This document shows, in pieces, positions 34,121-44,289 of a stretch of DNA of 64,000 nucleotides (position 1 is its first letter; every line of letters starts with the position of its first letter). Location: positions 12,000,540 through 12,064,539 of the forward strand of contig NC_084831.1 of NCBI RefSeq assembly GCF_033115175.1, read 5' to 3'. The position numbers and the translations under genes were made by a program. The DNA comes from Lepus europaeus (lineage: Eukaryota > Chordata > Mammalia > Lagomorpha > Leporidae). The notes under the pieces were generated by a model that worked only from the letters and a program-made list of their open reading frames with translations, had not been told where the DNA came from and searched no databases.

Positions 34121-34487
34121 AAAAAGAACAAAAAGATCTGAGAGTCTCAGCTGAGCAGGCGCCTGCCGCGGGTGTTACCGCGTGGCCTTCACGTGCTTGC
34201 TGGAGTTCTTAAGAATCAATAGATGTTACATTTGATGAAATGCTTGTCAATCTATGACATCATTTTTGCACTTTGGGCTCAATCCTGCTCTGCCTTAGGT
34301 GCCAGGCCGCGTCGTACACGGTCACACCCTCAGTCCTTTAAGCAGCCTCGTGGGGTGAGGCACTGCTTACTAGCGGTCACCACAGAGAGGCAGATCCACT
34401 TGTCCAGGGTCACACAGCTGGGCAGGCCCTGCTCCGGCATTTTAGGGTCAGGGGAGAGTATAATGGACGCACACATCAATTTGAAAT
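34121..34487. other. Short unique stretch plus MIR
   Basis: 34205-34275 is AT-rich (ATGTTACATTTGATGAAATG, ATCTATGACATCATTTTTGC with a CRE/AP-1-like TGACATCA). The right part is MIR, annotated separately. Confidence 0.3.
34290..34440 (-). mobile_element. MIR fragment
   Basis: CAGCCTCGTGGGGTGAGGCA, ACTTGTCCAGGGTCACACAG and CTGGGCAGGCCCTGCTCC are minus-strand MIR phrases. Confidence 0.6.
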
Positions 34488-34672
34488 ATCTCTGGAGATC
34501 TATTTATTGGAAAAGCAGAGTGACCAAAGGAGTGACCGAGAGAGGGAGAGAGAGAATCTTCCATACCGCTGCTGGTCAGAACAGAGCAGCCGGGACTCCA
34601 GCCGCTGGCTCCCACGCGGGAGGCTGATGTCACAGTGAGGGGTTAACCTGCTATGTCCCAATGCCAGCCTCC
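34488..34672 (-). mobile_element. CSINE with large internal deletion
   Basis: ATCTATTTATTGGAAAAGCAG, GGGAGAGAGAGAATCTTCC, then directly CAGCCGGGACTCCAGCC and CCTGCTATGTCCCAATGCC. The middle third is missing. Confidence 0.75.
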
Positions 34673-35035
34673 GGTTTGAAATATTTGACGTTATAAACAC
34701 GTGAGCCGCTGTCGAGTAGAGCCTGCTCTGTCCTGAGAAACAGCTCGAGAAGGAGAAGTCTGAACGACACGAAGACGGCCGAGCTGATGCCCGCACCTTT
34801 TGCTATTCTACTGAGAAGTCTGCGATGTTCGATGAATCATGAAGTCACACACAGCTCTAAATTGCAGGCTGCGGGGACGTGACACGCTGGTCACGCCGTC
34901 CTGTGTCCCCAGTGGGAGCCTGAGGCTCGAATCCTCACCCCAGGACATAGAGTCTTTTCCTAGGGCCTGAGCGGGCGCCGGTGGGAGGGGCGTCTGGTTA
35001 GGGGTACAGTGAGCTGGCCCTGAGCACACCGTCCC
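34673..35035. other. Unannotated stretch
   Basis: No repeat or exon is recognised before the GT array. Confidence 0.3.
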
Positions 35036-35830
35036 GACCACTGTGTGAGTGTGTGAATGTGTGTGTGTCTGTGTGAGTGTGGGTATGTGTGGGTATGAGT
35101 GTGTCTGTGTATGAGTGTGCATGTGTGTGAGTGAGTGTATTTGTGTGTATATATGTGTATGTGTGTGTGAGCGTGTGTATATATGTGTATGTGTGTATGA
35201 GTGTGTGTGAAGGTATGTATGTCAGTGTGTGTGTGAGTGTATGTGTGTGTGAGCGTGTGTGAAGGTATGTATGTCAGTGTGTGTGTGAGTGTATGTGTGT
35301 GTGAGCGTGTGTGAAGGTATGTATGTCAGTGTGTGTGTGAGTGTATGTGTGTGTGAGCGTGTGTGAGCGTGTGTGAAGGTATGTATGTCAGTGTGTGTGT
35401 GAGTGTATGTGTGTATGAGTGTGTGTGAGCGTGTGTGAAGGTATGTATGTCAGTGTGTGTGTGAGTGTATGTGTGTATGAGCGTGTGTGAGCGTGTGTGA
35501 AGGTATGTATGTCAGTGTGTGTGTGAGTGTATGTGTGTATGAGCGTGTGTGAGCGTGTGTGAAGGTATGTATGTCAGTGTGTGTGTGAGTGTATGTGTGT
35601 ATGAGTGTGTGTGAGTGTGTGTGAAGGTATGTATGTCAGTGTGTGTGTGAGTGTATGTGTGTATGAGTGTGTGTGAGCGTGTGTGAAGGTATGTATGTCA
35701 GTGTGTGTGTGAGTGTATGTGTGTATGAGTGTGTGTGAGTGTGTGTATATATATGTGTATGTGTGTATAAATGTGTGTATGTGTGTGTGAGTGTCTGTGT
35801 GCCTGTGTGTGAGTGTGTATGTGTGTTTAT
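35036..35830 (+). repeat. GT-rich array with a 52/62-bp higher-order unit
   Basis: GTGTGA/GTGTAT dinucleotide-like sequence is organised into nine marked units. AGGTATGTATGTCAG starts at 35211, 35263, 35315, 35377, 35439, 35501, 35563, 35625 and 35687. The first two intervals are 52 bp and the next six exactly 62 bp, differing by a duplicated 10-bp GTGTGAGCGT segment. Confidence 0.95.
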
Positions 35831-36075
35831 ACTTCAGAGTAGGTGGGGCTTAGGCCTCAGGGCAGGGCCCCCCCCTTACCTGGGCCTAAAGGAGTGACCA
35901 CGCTTAGTGAGGATGGGAGCCGGGGTCTTAGCGCAGCCGGCCGCCTCTGCTGCCTTGGTCCCCGCCCCACCCCCCGGGGGCCACCTCTCTACCACGTGGT
36001 TTCTGTGGGTTTGCAGGCTGCTCAGCGGACACCTGCTGCATTGTTGCCGCCAGGTTCCTGAGTGCAGTGGGCCCG

Positions 36076-36537
36076 GGTTCTGTGTGTGTGTGTGTGAGTG
36101 TATGTGAATGTGTGTGCATGTGTGTGAGAGTGTATGTGTGTGCACATGTGTGTATGGGTGTGTGTATGTGTGAGTGTATGTGTGTGCACGTGTATGGGTG
36201 TGTGAATGTGTGTATGTGTGAGCATGTGTGTGTGAGTGTATGTGAATGTGTGAGCATGTGTGTGTATATGTGTGTGAGTGTGTGTGGGTATGTGTGTGTG
36301 TGAATGTGTGTATGTGTGTGAGTGTATGTGAATGTGTGTGTGTGTGTATGTGAATGTGAGTGTGAATGTGTGTCAGTATATGTGTGTGTACGTGTATGGG
36401 TGTGTGAATGTGTGTATGTGTGAGCATGTGTGTGTGAGTGTGAATGTGTGAGCATGTGTGTGTGTATATGTGTGTGAGTGTGTGTGGGTATGTGTGCGTA
36501 TGTGTGTGAATGTGTGTATGTGAATGTGTGTGTGTGC
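36076..36537 (+). repeat. Second GT-rich array
   Basis: About 460 bp of GTGTGA, GTGAAT and GCATGTGTGT variants, without the 62-bp unit of the neighbouring array. It is separated from that array by about 250 bp of unique DNA. Confidence 0.93.
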
Positions 36538-36593
36538 TCCCCGTTCAGCTTTGCAGCTGAGGTCACAGCAGCCTCCCACGCGAGTCTGGAGCA

Positions 36594-36728
36594 CTCAGGT
36601 TCGGCCGGGCGGTCCCTGGGCCGCGCTCAGGTTCGGCCGGGCGGTCCCTGGGCTGCGCTCAGGCTCGGCCGGGCGGTCCCTGGGCGTCGCTCAGGCTCGG
36701 CCGGTCGGTCCCTGGGCAGCGCTCGCCG
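36594..36728 (+). repeat. 32-bp minisatellite, 4 copies
   Basis: The unit TCAGGTTCGGCCGGGCGGTC plus CCTGGGCCGCGC repeats four times with T/C variation (GGTTCGG to GGCTCGG). It is CpG-rich. Confidence 0.9.
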
Positions 36729-36989
36729 GGCAGACGTGGAGGCGAGGCCGTGGCCGAGTGCCTCTGACTGCTGCTGCTTTGGTGTCTTCCACGTGCCGTC
36801 GGCTCCGACTTTGCTTCTCCTATGGACGCTGGTATCTTACACGTGTCTGGGCTTCTCAATTGTGATTAACCCAGGCTGTGCGGGTTGGGGGGCACCGGTT
36901 CCCTTCCTTGTTTGTGGTCTCTGCCGTCTCTGGGGAGGCTTCTCCATGGGGGGGCGCGGCCCCCATCTGTCTCGCTTGTGGCTTCTCCC

Positions 36990-37243
36990 CATTTTTTTTT
37001 AAGTATATTTTATATTTGAAAAGCAGCCTGCGACGGCTGGGGCTGGGCCAGGCTGAAGCCACGAGCCAGGAGCTCCATTTGTCTCCCACGTGGTGGCAGG
37101 GGCCCACACATTGGACCAACTTCCGCTGCTTTCCCAGGAGCATTAGCAGGGATCAGAAGCAGAGCAGCCCAGACTCGAACCGGTGCTCGATGGGACGCTG
37201 GTGTTGCAGGCGGTGGCTTAGCCCTTGGCCACAACGCCAGCAC
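36990..37243 (-). mobile_element. CSINE, GA-rich segment deleted
   Basis: TTAAGTATATTTTATATTTG, AAAAGCAGCCTGCGACGGC, then GGCCACAACGCCAGCAC at the end. The usual GAGAGAG and CTTCCATC part is absent. Confidence 0.85.
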
Positions 37244-37839
37244 TGCCACCGGTTTTTAACAGCAACTTGGATTTATTTTTCCCGTGGTACTGGCAGGACT
37301 GGGTTGGGAGGGGAAGCGCGTGTCGGTTGGGCAGCCTCGGGCCACAGCCCGCGTCTGGCCGTGACCGTGACAGCTGTCATCTTGGGTGGGAACTGGCTGC
37401 CCATGTGTAGAAAGAGACCGCCGTGGCCTCTGGGCCCTGTGGGAAGGAGCTGTTCGGACAGCGATATCTGCCGAGGGTATGGGAGCAGGGGCAGGGGGGT
37501 GTGCTGCACCTGTCGCCGTGGACTTGTGGGTTTGGCTCTGACGTCACAGATACACAGGGGAGGGAAGGAGCAGAGTCAGACGGCATCAGCTCAAAGCAGG
37601 GCCTGCAGCCAGCTCCACGCGGCTTCCCGTTTCAGCTCTGCCCGATCCCCCCGTGTGCCTTCGGGCAACTTATTTTCCTGATCTTCAGTTTTCTTATCTG
37701 TAAATTGGAAAGCGGGATACAACGCTTCCTAGGGTGCGCACAGGCTAGGTGGGATCTACACTGTGTCGGGGCAGGCGGGTGGAGCAGCCGTCAGGGCCTT
37801 GCCTGGGACGGCTGTGGGCCCTGTCCAAGCTCCATCCCC
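37244..37839. other. Unannotated stretch with one MIR
   Basis: Except for the MIR at 37625-37755, no element or exon is recognised. Confidence 0.3.
37625..37755 (+). mobile_element. MIR fragment
   Basis: GTGCCTTCGGGCAACTTATT, TTCAGTTTTCTTATCTGTAA and ATTGGAAAGCGGGATACAAC fit the plus-strand MIR 3' half. Confidence 0.7.
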
Positions 37840-38025
37840 GAGTCCGGCTCTCCCCAGGGAGGCAGCAGCTGGTGGCTCCAGTGCCCGGGTCCTGGCCACC
37901 CATGCGAGAGACCCAGCTTGAGATCCTGGGTCCAGCCCCACTGTTGTGGGCATCTGGGGAGCGAACCGGCCGAGGGCGGATCCCGTTTCTCTGTGACGCT
38001 CTTGGCTCTGCCCTTTCTCCCCCGG
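37840..38025 (+). mobile_element. Old CSINE, diverged
   Basis: GTGCCCGGGTCCTGGCCACC, GCGAGAGACCCAGC, CATCTGGGGAGCGAACC and GTTTCTCTGTGACGCTC keep the CSINE body order. The tail is lost. Confidence 0.5.
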
Positions 38026-38468
38026 CTCGCTCCGTGCACGGCTGTGGCCATGGAACAGGCACAGTGGAGGGTTTCGGAGGTGACCTTCGTGGGCCGAACA
38101 GGAGGACGTGGTTCTCCGGAGGGCACCCATGATGAGAAAATGACCTTTCTTTCCCAGAAGCCCTCAGTTAGTGTCCCCTCTGCTCATTGACTTGAGTCGG
38201 GCCACGTGCTCCTCCACGAACCAGTCACTGTCCTCTGGGAGTTTGGCCACGCCCCTGAGCCCAGAGCAGAATGAGCCCCGCCCGAGTCCCAGGCAGGGTG
38301 TGGGAAGGGCAGGTGCCTGGGGGAGGAACCAACGGCTGCCCCTCCCGCCTCTGCTCTGCTCCCATCACCGGCCTCGGCCCTGCAGCACAGGGTCTGCTGA
38401 CGTGGGGGCGGGAGCGGCTGCCTCATCTCTGCTCCAAAGCTGCTGTCTGCTGTGGCCTAACCTAGGGG
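38026..38468. other. Unannotated stretch
   Basis: No element or exon is recognised. Confidence 0.3.
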
Positions 38469-38760
38469 CCACATTTGAGAGGTAGAGTTACTGGGGTGGG
38501 GGGGGTGTCTTCCATCTGCTGGTTCACTCCCCAGATGGCCGCAATGGCCAAAGCTGGACAGATCTGAAGCCAGGAGCCAGGAGCTTCCTCCAGGTCTCCC
38601 ACGCGGGTGCAGGGGCCCAAGGACTTGGTCCATCCTCCACTGCTTTCCCAGGCCATAGCAGGAAACTGGATCGGAAGAGGAGCAGCTGGGACTCGAGCTG
38701 GTGCCCATGTGGGATGCCAGTGCTGCAGGTGGAGGCTTAGCCTACTCCGCCACAGCACTG
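38469..38760 (-). mobile_element. CSINE, first of three in tandem
   Basis: CACATTTGAGAGGTAGAG, a G-run in place of the GA run, and TACTCCGCCACAGCACTG at the head. Confidence 0.9.
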
Positions 38761-38761
38761 A

Positions 38762-39028
38762 AATCTTTGTGTTTTGATTTTGAGACAGAATGAGAGAGAT
38801 CTCCTTTTGCCCCAATAGCCAGGGCGGGGCTAGGCTGAAGTCAGGAGCTGAGAACTCCATCTGGGTCTCCTAGGTGGTGGCAGGTGCCCAAGCACTTGGA
38901 CTATCATCTGCTGCCTCCCAGGGTGTGTGTTAGCAGGGAGCTGGATTGGAAGAGGAGTGGGGACTTGAACCAGATGCTCTGATATGGGATGCAGGCAGCT
39001 TTACTGCCATGCCACCATGCCTGCCCCA
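38762..39028 (-). mobile_element. CSINE, diverged, second of three
   Basis: TTGATTTTGAGACAGAATG, CCTTTTGCCCCAATAGCC and CATGCCACCATGCCTGCCCC; the 'ctggttcactcccc' part is deleted. Confidence 0.82.
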
Positions 39029-39039
39029 AAGCTGCACTC

Positions 39040-39352
39040 TTTTTGATTGATTTATTTATTTGAGAGGCAGTGTCAGAGAGAAGGAGAGACACAGAGAGAG
39101 GTTTGCATCTGCCGGTTCACTCCCCAAATGGCTACAACATCCAGGGCTGGGCCAGGCTGAAGCCAGGAGCATCCTCCAGGTCTCCCATGTGGGTGCAGGG
39201 TCCCAAGCACTTGGGCCATCCTCCACTGCCTTCCCACACCACCAGCAGGGAGCCGAATGGGAAATGGAGCAGCCGGGTCTCAAAACGGTGCCTACATGGG
39301 ATGCTAGCACTGCAGGCCACAGTTTTAACCCGCTGAGCTGCAGGCTGGCCCC
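39040..39352 (-). mobile_element. CSINE, third of three
   Basis: GATTTATTTATTTGAGAGGC to CGCTGAGCTGCAGGCTGGCC. Confidence 0.92.
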
Positions 39353-39439
39353 TGGAATCGTTACACTTAGCTAACAAGGCCCCAAGAGGCTCAGTGCTCC
39401 CCAGTGCTGCCCCCGGCCCCTCCCACAAAGTGCACCAGA

Positions 39440-39840
39440 CCTCACTTCCTCTCCCTTCCCCTGGGTCACTCTCTTCCAGCCACCCTGAATGTACTCCTGC
39501 CTCAGGGCCTTTGCATCTGCTAAGACCTCAGCCTGGACCTGTCTTCCCCAGATAGCCGTATGGTTAACGCCCTCACTGCTTTCGGGGCTTCGTCACCGGG
39601 CACCTCCTAATGCCTCTGCAACAGGAGATCTCTCTCCCCCACAACTCTGCCCCATCCCTTTCCTTATAGCCAATGCTTTGTAGAGCAAACACGGTTTCCA
39701 CCGCCCTGCAGCACACAGCGTACACACAGCCCAGGGTCGGCTCCCTGCTGTCTCCCTGTTCATGGCTGCATCTGCAGAGCCCAGCACAGTGGCCGGTACA
39801 CAGTAGGCACTCAATAAGTGCTTGCTGGAGTTTGTAGCTC
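39440..39840 (+). mobile_element. LINE-2 3' end
   Basis: Colinear L2 phrases: TGCCTCAGGGCCTTTGCATC, CCCCAGATAGCCGTATGG, TCTCCCTGTTCATGGCTGC, AGCCCAGCACAGTGGCCGG, and TAGGCACTCAATAAGTGC near the 3' terminus. It is about 400 bp, ancient and non-coding. Confidence 0.8.
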
Positions 39841-40064
39841 CAGCCTCCTCACAGCTCAGCAGGGGTCCCCCCGCTCACTTGGCTGCCCGCCTGCCTGTCC
39901 TCACCTCAGGGCAGGATGGGAGGTCCCGGGACCGGGTGCCACCCACCCTGGCAGCTGTGACGTGAGCCCCAGCCACTGGTGTGCCCACTCTCGCCCTTGG
40001 GGGCAGCTGGTTCGAGGCCTTGCTTCGCCCTCTTCCTTCTCGTCCTCGCTGAAGGCTGCCAGGA

Positions 40065-40350
40065 TCTTATTAGCCCTGTTTACACGGCCGGGCTGTCGAG
40101 CGATTAATTTTTGATGGCTTGGTTTATTGCATGTTTGAACGGTTTATTGAGTAATTCCCACATTTTAGTGATTAATTCCCCAGAGTTCAGAACGACTGGT
40201 TAGTTTTACATTAATCAGGGTTTCTGAATGCCAAGAGACAATCAATCAATCCTTCCCGCCAGGGAGAGTAATGTTAAAATACCTCCAGGTACAATGAGGT
40301 TAAGAAAAGGAGTAATTAAGGCCTTGTCTTCCCATGCAAATGTGATGTCT
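40065..40350. promoter_or_regulatory. Candidate conserved enhancer, AT-rich with repeated TTAAT sites
   Basis: Strong contrast to GC-rich flanks. Motifs include CTTATTAGCCCTGTTTACAC (forkhead-like), CGATTAATTTTTGATGG, two TTTATTG elements, GTGATTAATTCCCC, TACATTAATCAGGG, CAATCAATCAATCC, AGGTTAAG and GGAGTAATTAAGG. No repeat family fits. It may be a developmental enhancer; conservation is untested. Confidence 0.5.
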
Positions 40351-41095
40351 CTGGCTCCTCCTCCCCTCCTCCCCTTTCTCCACAAGGCCATTCCCGCTGC
40401 TCCGCCGGGTCAGGTCCACTCTGTCCTTGGAAGACCCCAGCTCACTGGAGAGAGCTTGAGTCCATTTCCTGTTGGGAGGTGGGGTCTGCACAGGTCCTCC
40501 CCCCCACCCCCACCCCAGCGAGGGGACTTTGGAGCCCAGGAGGCCTGGTGCTGAGTCCCCGGCTTCTGTCCCGGTTTGCAGGGCGGCTGAGCCATGCCTG
40601 GTGACACCTGCAGCCGCATGGAGCCGGGGGAGGGGAGGGGGCTGTGCCTGGGACCCCTGCGCCAGAGCCCTGGGGCCTGCTCAGCTTGAGCCGCTTTTGC
40701 CTGGCCACACACTTGGTGGCTTACAGTAGAGCAGGTGTCCTGCCCTGGCTGCAGAGGCATGAGACGGGTCTTCCTGGTGCTGAACGTCAGGGTGCCAGCC
40801 TGGCCGGTGGCCTCTGGGGGCTCCAGGGGGTCCGTTCTTGCCTTCTGCAGCTGCCAGAGGGTACCGGCGGTCCTTGGCTGGAGGTCAGACGTGGTCTCGG
40901 CCCCCAGGGACGAGGATGTGAGCGTCTCCGGGCTGTGCTGACCTCAGCGGCCAAAGGATTGTGGGCTCTGGGGGTGGGCATTCTGGGTTCAGATGTAAGC
41001 CCGGCCCCTTGTAGCTGGGGGGATTTGGGTAAGATTTCTAACTGTGTCTCGATTTCCTGAAACCAGAGACCCCCAGAGGGCGCCCTGATGGACAA
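40351..41095. other. GC-rich unique stretch before the 30-bp array
   Basis: No repeat is seen except a MIR-like piece at 40960-41060. No exon is supported. Confidence 0.3.
40960..41060 (+). mobile_element. MIR-like fragment
   Basis: CATTCTGGGTTCAGATGTAA, GATTTGGGTAAGATTTC and GTGTCTCGATTTCCTGA fit plus-strand MIR. Confidence 0.5.
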
Positions 41096-41099
41096 AACT

Positions 41100-42297
41100 T
41101 GGGGAGCCTGTGTGTGCAAGTAGTGACCCCGGGGAGCCCGTGTGTGCAAACACTGACCCCAGGGAGCTTGTGTGTGCGAACACTGACCCCAGGGAGCCTG
41201 TGTGTGCGAACACTGACCCCAGGGAGCTTGTGTGTGCAGTGACCCCAGGGAGCCTGTGTGTGTGAACACTGACCCCGGGGAGCCCGTGTGTGCAAACACT
41301 GACCCCGGGGAGCCCGTGTGTGCGAACACTGACCCCAGGGAGCCCGTGTGTGCAAACACTGACCCCAGGAAGCCCGTGTGTGCAAACACTGACCCCAGGG
41401 AGCCCGTGTGTGTAAACAGTGACCCCGGGGAGCCCGTGTGTGCAAACAGCGACCTCGGGGAGCCTGTGTGTGCGAACCCTGACCCCAGGGAGCCTGTGTG
41501 TGCGAACACTGACCCCGGGGAGCCCGTGTGTGCGAACAGCGACCTCGGGGAGCCCGTGTGTGCAAACAGCGACCTCAGGGAGCCCGTGTGTGCAAACACT
41601 GACCCCAGGGAGCCCGTGTGTGCGAACACTGACCCCAGGGAGCCCGTGTGTGCAAACACTGACCCCAGGAAGCCCGTGTGTGCGAACACTGACCCCAGGG
41701 AGCCCGTGTGTGCAAACAGCGACCTCGGGGAGCCCGTGTGTGCAAACACTGACCCCAGGAAGCCCGTGTGTGCAAACACTGACCCCAGGGAGCCCGTGTG
41801 TGCAAACACTGACCCCAGGGAGCCCGTGTGTGCAAACACTGACCCCAGGGAGCCCGTGTGTGTAAACAGTGACCCCGGGGAGCCCGTGTGTGCAAACAGC
41901 GACCTCGGGGAGCCTGTGTGTGCGAACCCTGACCCCAGGGAGCCTGTGTGTGCGAACACTGACCCCGGGGAGCCCGTGTGTGCGAACAGCGACCTCGGGG
42001 AGCCCGTGTGTGCAAACAGCGACCTCAGGGAGCCCGTGTGTGCAAACACTGACCCCAGGGAGCCCGTGTGTGCGAACACTGACCCCAGGGAGCCCGTGTG
42101 TGCAAACACTGACCCCAGGAAGCCCGTGTGTGCGAACACTGACCCCAGGGAGCCCGTGTGTGCAAACAGCGACCTCGGGGAGCCCGTGTGTGTAAACAGC
42201 GACCTCAGGAGCCCGTGTGTGCGAACACTGACCCCGGGGAGCCCGTGTGTGCAAACACTGACCCCAGGGAGCCCGTGTGTGCAAATACTGTGCAGAC
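41100..42297 (+). repeat. 30-bp minisatellite, about 40 units, with a 450-bp higher-order repeat
   Basis: The unit AGCCCGTGTGTGCAAACACT plus GACCCCAGGG runs with point variants. The 11 units at 41401-41730 are identical by eye to the 11 units at 41851-42180, i.e. 330 bp repeated at a 450-bp (15-unit) offset, marked by the rare TGTAAACAGT unit at 41411 and 41861. Because 30 is divisible by three, long frames stay open on both strands. Confidence 0.97.
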
Positions 42298-42459
42298 TTG
42301 AGTGAGAGGAGACGCAGGGAAGCAAGGAGCAGAAGCTGGCAGGCATTGGGCTCCCGTACCCGTGCCTGATGTGAGGCTGCCTCCCAGTGGAAGCCACTCT
42401 CCTCTGAGATCTAAGGGGAGGGAGTGGATGAGCCGCACACACCCAGGGGATCACGGCCG

Positions 42460-42612
42460 CTGTTGAGAGCGTGGGCTCGGGACCTGTGGATGTGGGTCGG
42501 GATTCTGACTGTACCTATGGTGGGTGACCTGGGACCGGTTCCTTCACTTCTCTAGGCCTCAGTTTCTCCATCCATAAACTGGGGATGATCCTGTGGTCCT
42601 TGCGTTACTGTT
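42460..42612 (+). mobile_element. MIR element
   Basis: GAGCGTGGGCTCGGGACCTG, GTGACCTGGGACCGGTTCC, CCTCAGTTTCTCCATCCATA and AACTGGGGATGATCC span most of plus-strand MIR. Confidence 0.8.
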
Positions 42613-42616
42613 TCAA

Positions 42617-42906
42617 TTTTTATTTATTTACTTATATTTTATTTATTGAAAGATGTTGGCCAGAGAGAGAGAGATCTGCCATCCACTGATTCACATCCCA
42701 AACGCCCACAGTAGCCAGCGCGGGGCCAGGCTGAGACCAGGAGCCCGCAGCTCGGTCTGGCTCTGCCACATGGTGGTCGGGACCCAAGTACTTGAGCTGT
42801 CATCGGTGCACAGCAGCAGGAAGCTGGGTTGGAAGTCGAGGAGCGGAGATGGTGGGGTCCGGGCGACCGAGCAGCGTCTTAGCCCTGCACCAAACGCCCA
42901 CCCCTG
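42617..42906 (-). mobile_element. CSINE, diverged
   Basis: TATTTATTTACTTATATTTT, GAGAGAGATCTGCCATCC and GCACCAAACGCCCACCCC. Confidence 0.8.
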
Positions 42907-43134
42907 TCGTGCAGGTTAAGTGAGACCGGGGGAGGGGGAAGGACCGAGCTTGGGCCAGGCGCCTGGTAGGTCCCCAGCAAAGTTCTGTGTGTGTAGTGGC
43001 TCGCGGATGCATGGGCTCCCCGGGGAGGCTGCCTGGCTTTGTGGGGCGGAGCTTTGGCTTGGGTCTCAAGGAGCTACTGGGGGGGTGGGAGGCAGAGGAG
43101 AGGTGCCAGGGGGCCGTGTTCTCAGGCAGGCCCC

Positions 43135-43320
43135 CGGGCTGTCGTCTCTTACGGCTTTGGTTACTTGAATTAATCCACAGCCTCCGAATCTTACTCGTCT
43201 TGACTCTTCCAAGAGAGAGCACATTTCCGTGAGCTTCACTCTAATGGATCGTTCGACTCGCTCTGCTGGGTCATTAATTAGTGCCGCGAGACTCTTACGG
43301 TGCCCAGTGCATAAAGGAAC
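43135..43320. promoter_or_regulatory. Candidate conserved regulatory block
   Basis: It contains GGTTACTTGAATTAATCCAC, TCCGAATCTTACTCGTC, CACTCTAATGGATCG, and GGGTCATTAATTAGTGCCGC (a palindromic homeodomain dimer-like TTAATTAG). It is AT-richer than both flanks and matches no repeat I know. Confidence 0.45.
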
Positions 43321-43399
43321 CTTGGTCAGAGCTGGGCAGGGGTAGGAAGAGCCACGGTGCACGGGGCCACTTCAGAACGTTGGCGGAGGAGCGGATGTT

Positions 43400-43662
43400 C
43401 GGTCTCACCATGGAGGAGCTGGCCCCTGGCCTCAGAGTACCTGGGTCGACACCAGCCTCTGGCTCCCAGCTCCAGCTTCCTGCCAAGGCCCGGAGGCAGC
43501 GGTGCTGGCTCGAGGGCCTGTGTTCCTGTGCCCCACGTGGGCTCCCAGCTTCAGCCCAAGCCTGGGACAGTGCAGACCATTGGGGAGTGAGCAGGCAGGT
43601 GAGAGCCCTGTCTCGCAATATCTCCCTGCCGCTCAGATAAATAAATAAGTAAATTATAAACA
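43400..43662 (+). mobile_element. Old CSINE, diverged
   Basis: TACCTGGGTCGACACCAGCC, CCACGTGGGCTCCCAGC and GACCATTGGGGAGTGAGC lead to AGATAAATAAATAAGTAAAT. Confidence 0.68.
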
Positions 43663-43689
43663 CGCGTGAACAGGAGTTCAAATACAGTT

Positions 43690-43766
43690 ATTGTGATGCA
43701 ATGATTGCTTGAGTTGCACATCATGTTTTCACAGTGTGCGTTTTCCCATGAGCCTTTGAAGTCCCC
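43690..43766 (-). mobile_element. Partial mariner-like MITE, same family as 15543-15648
   Basis: The terminus TTTTCCCATGAGCCTTTGAA plus GTCCCC is the right-end inverted repeat. ATCATGTTTTCACAGTGTGC matches the reverse complement of the GCRCACTATGAAAA interior phrase of the other copies. Confidence 0.55.
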
Positions 43767-44034
43767 TGCTGCACTGGGGTTGGTGCTGGGGCTCCTGGCA
43801 CAGATCTGTCCGGGGGGAATGACTGTATTCCAGGGAGGCTCCGGCATCCAGAGGGCGGGTGAGCCGGGGCCGGAGCACGGCGGGCGGGCCGTGCACCTGC
43901 AGCTGAGTGTAGATTCCGCCATGGGCGGACTTGGAGCCGGGAAGTCGCCGGAAGCCGGCATAAGGAGCGAGCTTTCAGGGGCGGGAGCGGGGCCCATATG
44001 GCACTCGTGTGCTGCCAGCACACCAAGGTATTTT

Positions 44035-44150
44035 TAAAAGTTTATTCATTCAACACCAACTGATTTAACAAAAATATGCCCGCTATGCGCTGGAGAGATG
44101 GAAATAAAATACAAATACGGACGTGGCCGCCCGGAGCCCACGCTCTGGGG
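44035..44150 (-). mobile_element. L2 3'-end fragment
   Basis: TTTATTCATTCAACACCAAC, AAATATGCCCGCTATGCGC, TGGAGAGATGGAAATAAAAT and GGAGCCCACGCTCTGGGGG follow the reverse complement of the L2 terminus. Confidence 0.65.
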
Positions 44151-44289
44151 GTGCTGCGGGCGAGGCGGCGGCAGCCAGAAAGCTCACGATGTCGGCATGC
44201 GACAGCGTGAGTGTGGGGGAATCGTCAGCGACCTTGCCGCGACCTGGCTCCGGCTCAGGCTGCTCTGGAGGGGTGACAGCTGTGTGACC

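Noticed and set aside
35036-36537. Possible CRISPR-like or telomeric repeat
   Set aside because: The sequence is a GT-rich microsatellite/minisatellite in a mammalian genome with no spacer structure and no TTAGGG units.
40787-42454. 555-codon minus-strand open frame with HTGSxGSVFA-type repeats, and 357- and 431-codon frames over the same array
   Set aside because: The 30-bp period keeps several frames on both strands open at once, so it reflects the repeat rather than a gene.
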